Below, one piece after another: positions 42,770-45,223 of a stretch of DNA of 45,223 nt. The notes beneath the pieces are model-generated. The model saw only the letters and a program-made list of their open reading frames with translations. It was not told the origin of the DNA and searched no databases. Both the position numbers and the translations under genes were made by a program. Every line of letters starts with the position of its first letter. Within the stretch, counting starts at the first letter, position 1. The DNA comes from Leptospira sp. Lineage in GTDB: Bacteria > Spirochaetota > Leptospiria > Leptospirales > Leptospiraceae. Location of the stretch: contig JAPZRK010000083.1 of the NCBI GenBank assembly GCA_027531445.1, forward strand, positions 1 to 45,223, given 5' to 3'.

Positions 42770-44390
42770 TGATATTGATTACGGGGATATGATGCTCTTT
42801 CAAAATACGATAAGCCAAATGCCCTCGCCTACCTGATTCACTCAAAGTTGCAATTGTTGTTGCACCTGAGGCCTTAAACTTTTGTAAAAGTTCTGGAATC
42901 ATGGTTCGAATTGATTCCACAGGAAGAAAGTGATTCGTTTTTACTGTGTTAGTTGGTTGACTACCAACATCCAAAATAAAGAAATTTTTCCTCTGCATGA
43001 GTAGGTCTATGGGTTCGAGAGATTCGGTTAACTTGGATTCTTTTTGAAGTGCTACAGTAGCGACAACATTTAGAACATCTCTAGAAGTCCCGAATGCGGG
43101 CGAGTATGCGAAATCTAAATTTGCAATATCTTCCAAAGTTTGTCTATTAGTGAATGCGGAAGCGAATGCATCTAATCTTGACTTGATATTATTTCCTAAA
43201 GCTGATAGTCCCAAAATACGGTGATTTTTTTTGTGATAAAGAATCTCCAAAATCACAGGCGCGTTTGTCGGAAAATATGATTCTTTATCTGTTCCGTGAA
43301 CCAATGCTTTACCGATCTTATCTTTTCCGAAATACATTTGAGCCTGGTTTTGGGAGAGGCCAACTTTTCCGACTTCGGCATTGGGTGTTCTTATGATCAT
43401 GCTAGATGAAAACTCTCGTAACTTGACTTTGCTCCCAGCGGCATTAGCACCCGCAACTTGTGCGGTTTTGTCGGAGACTGCCGCTTGTGGAATCCACATA
43501 TGGCCGAAACGTGTAGGAAGTGAAACACAGATACTACAAGCGTAGATATCTTTGATGTTGGTTTGACAATATGAATTAATTTTTATCGTTCCATCTTTGT
43601 GGAGTTTTACTCCCGTTTGCGCCAGTAATTCTGTGCGTGGTCGAACCCCAATGGCCGAAACAATGAAATCTATTTTGATTTTTTTGCCATCAATGATCAC
43701 TTCACTGACCAAATCGTTTTTGCTGATATATTCGATATTCTGAACATTCTTATGTATTGAAATAGAACTCGACATCATATGTTCAGCCATAGTCGCTATG
43801 TTTTTGGTAAATCCTGGCAATATTTGATCCGATTTCTCGATCAAAGTTACCTCGGCTCCTCCTCTCACACACCCATCAACTGCCTCTATGCCCATAGAGC
43901 CACCGCCGAGCACGACTATTTTGTTTTTTCCGGTTTTGATGTGTCTCTGGATTTCTGCCAAATCATCTAATGTCCGGAAGTATCTAAAATTCTGAGTTGT
44001 TTTGGGTAGACCAGTCGGATGAATAGAAGCTGCACCTGTTGCAAATATGAGAGTATCATACTTTAATTCAGTAAGATCGTCGCTTGAGTTTAGATAGAGA
44101 ATTTTGTTTTTGCTATCTATCTTTGTGACTTCTGTTTTTGTATGGACTTCAATGTTATAAACACGTTTGAAATAGTCTTCTCTTTCGCGATTCAGGTCAT
44201 CAAGAGATTTGACTTCACCGCTCAGGTGAAAGGATAACCCAGCCATCGCATAACTTACTCTTGTGTTTCTTTCGAGTAAAATGATTCTAGCTTTTCCATC
44301 AATTTCTCTGGCGCGGGATGCCGCAACCGGACCTGCGAGGGCGGCCCCGATAATGATGATGGTTTTGGGTAGGGCAAATTCTTTTGACAT
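42726..44390 (-). CDS. CoA-disulfide reductase-like flavoprotein with rhodanese-like tail
   Basis: A 554-residue protein of the CoADR/NADH-oxidase class of pyridine nucleotide-disulfide reductases, with a C-terminal rhodanese-like domain (about residues 460-554). FAD motif GAALAG (15-20) and NAD motif GGGSMG (162-167) are present. The redox cysteine expected in S-F-x-N-C-G-L is Ala50, the FAD-contacting G-D is S286-I287 (in YACSIC), and the rhodanese cysteine is Ser517 (LSESGRRG). A new CxxC (Cys285, Cys288) replaces the FAD-pocket motif. The normal disulfide chemistry is thus doubtful. The end of the gene overlaps the radical SAM gene, and the adenylate cyclase gene lies just upstream. Confidence 0.8.
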   Translation of the reverse strand: MSKEFALPKTIIIIGAALAGPVAASRAREIDGKARIILLERNTRVSYAMAGLSFHLSGEVKSLDDLNREREDYFKRVYNIEVHTKTEVTKIDSKNKILYLNSSDDLTELKYDTLIFATGAASIHPTGLPKTTQNFRYFRTLDDLAEIQRHIKTGKNKIVVLGGGSMGIEAVDGCVRGGAEVTLIEKSDQILPGFTKNIATMAEHMMSSSISIHKNVQNIEYISKNDLVSEVIIDGKKIKIDFIVSAIGVRPRTELLAQTGVKLHKDGTIKINSYCQTNIKDIYACSICVSLPTRFGHMWIPQAAVSDKTAQVAGANAAGSKVKLREFSSSMIIRTPNAEVGKVGLSQNQAQMYFGKDKIGKALVHGTDKESYFPTNAPVILEILYHKKNHRILGLSALGNNIKSRLDAFASAFTNRQTLEDIANLDFAYSPAFGTSRDVLNVVATVALQKESKLTESLEPIDLLMQRKNFFILDVGSQPTNTVKTNHFLPVESIRTMIPELLQKFKASGATTIATLSESGRRGHLAYRILKEHHIPVININGGIKLYSLYANKT

Positions 44391-44425
44391 ACGCTAAGTA
44401 TGAAAAAACTGAATTTTGAATGCAA

Positions 44426-45223
44426 CTAATTCCTTGTTTGAGAATGTCCCTTGATTCTTTCTATGTAGGTCAACGCGACAGTATCATGCGGGCAGAGACG
44501 GACACATTCTTCAAAAGAAGAAAGTGCTTTTTTGGGATCACCTTCCTTGTATTCCTGTAAGGCTTCAAAAAAGACAGAATAGGATGCAAGTTTTGCCTCT
44601 CGAATCTCCAAAGCATCCACATTTAATACTTCGTATATTACGATTGGAATCGATTTTCCTTTCACAATGACTGAGTCGATCTCTCGAAAATCTAAACTAC
44701 TGTCCTTTGAAATGTTTCGACGAATGCTATCGCTAACGATCAAGGGAATGCTATAAGTTTTTGTAAGTCCTTCCAAACGAGAAGCAATATTCACATGGTC
44801 TCCGATGACAGTTGTATCCAATCGATTCAATCCTCCGACCGTCCCCAACATGACGTTTCCGTAATGGATTCCATAGCCCGCATCCAAATGAAAATCTTTA
44901 AAGATAGAATTTCGCATACCTAAAACTGCTGTTCTCATTTGAACTGCGGCTTGAACAGCATCTTCTGGGCTATTCGGAAAAAGTGCCATAATCGCATCAC
45001 CAATGTACTTGTCCACAAAACCATTGTTTGATGCAATAATTGGTCCCAACTGCTCCATATATTCATTGAGAAGATAAAAAACATCTTTGGCGGGTCTAGA
45101 CTCTGAGAATTGAGTGAAATTGCGAATGTCAGTAAAAAGTATGGATAATTTTTTTTCTACCGAGTCACCACGGTAGACATCTACTATCGTTTTTCTTTGT
45201 AAGATTTCTAAAAATTGATTCGG
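44426..45223 (-). CDS. Class III adenylate cyclase, 5' end outside the window
   Basis: The reading frame stays open to the right edge (45223), so the N-terminus is missing; an internal ATG at 45058 is not the start. The visible 265 residues include the catalytic class III domain: LFTDIRNFT (first metal Asp), VDKYIGDAIMALF (Lys for adenine, second metal Asp), GIHYGNVMLGTVG, and RLDTTVIGDHVNIASRLE (Asp for adenine; transition-state Asn and Arg). All key residues for adenylate cyclase activity are present. The C-terminus is a short TPR-like helical segment. It makes cAMP, which may be bound by the cNMP-domain protein at 12201-14354. It ends 35 bp before the flavoprotein gene starts. Confidence 0.88.
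   Translation of the reverse strand, partial: PNQFLEILQRKTIVDVYRGDSVEKKLSILFTDIRNFTQFSESRPAKDVFYLLNEYMEQLGPIIASNNGFVDKYIGDAIMALFPNSPEDAVQAAVQMRTAVLGMRNSIFKDFHLDAGYGIHYGNVMLGTVGGLNRLDTTVIGDHVNIASRLEGLTKTYSIPLIVSDSIRRNISKDSSLDFREIDSVIVKGKSIPIVIYEVLNVDALEIREAKLASYSVFFEALQEYKEGDPKKALSSFEECVRLCPHDTVALTYIERIKGHSQTRN

Overview
The window looks like chromosomal DNA of a spirochaete of the genus Leptospira, possibly a saprophytic, L. biflexa-like species. The base composition is AT-rich. There are many lipoproteins with loose spirochaetal lipoboxes, outer-membrane proteins with Leptospira-type architecture, a dispersed tRNA-Ile/tRNA-Ala pair with no rRNA beside it, and a lifestyle centred on fatty acids (two desaturases, two acyl-CoA dehydrogenases). 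The species is an inference. I see no phage genes, insertion sequence, CRISPR array, integrase or rRNA. No gene-free stretch exceeds about 220 bp, and the longest holds a TPP riboswitch.

Layout. 1-3.3 kb: fatty-acid desaturase, tRNA-Ala and tRNA-Ile, hemW, an exported protein and a CAU tRNA. 3.3-9.2 kb: bifunctional-nuclease-family protein, phasin-like protein between its own promoter and terminator, MFS transporter, metallo-beta-lactamase (MBL) lipoprotein, ACT-domain protein, outer-membrane protein, PilZ protein. 9.2-14.7 kb: TPP riboswitch-thiC, acyl-CoA dehydrogenase, an MBL protein fused to two cyclic-nucleotide-binding domains, trxA. 14.7-22.6 kb: conserved hypothetical, small ORF-Lgt-like-ankyrin lipoprotein operon, an operon of hydrolase-like lipoprotein, DUF4105 protein and zinc-ribbon flavoprotein, then a TRL-like lipoprotein. 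22.7-27.1 kb: steroid/polyprenol reductase-like protein with a desaturase, exported protein, panD with a SocA-like gene, lipB. 27.1-34.6 kb: membrane sensor-STAS/zinc ribbon-murJ operon, ileS, LRR lipoprotein, second STAS protein. 34.7-45.2 kb: beta-barrel protein, ABC-F ATPase followed by a tgt-mnmC-like fusion, large acyl-CoA dehydrogenase, thioesterase, radical SAM enzyme, aberrant CoA-disulfide-reductase-like flavoprotein, and an adenylate cyclase cut by the right edge.

How genes work together. Several genes concern lipids: desaturases, acyl-CoA dehydrogenases, thioesterase, Lgt-like protein, lipoyl transfer (LipB) and a possible polyprenol reductase. Others concern nucleotide and partner-switch signalling: an adenylate cyclase, a cNMP-binding MBL protein, a PilZ protein and two STAS proteins. 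A third theme is tRNA decoding: IleRS, tRNA-Ile(GAU), a CAU tRNA that by its acceptor stem looks like the lysidine-modified tRNA-Ile2, an ABC-F translation factor and a wobble-base modification fusion.

The best candidate for something undescribed is the 687-residue Tgt-MnmC-like fusion. Its transglycosylase catalytic and zinc residues are intact, but the residues that read the tRNA anticodon loop are replaced. Next come the flavoprotein that has lost both family cysteines and the FAD-binding Asp and is coupled to a HemN-like radical SAM gene, and the STAS/zinc-ribbon protein coupled to murJ. All family calls are by eye from motifs; no database search was possible.
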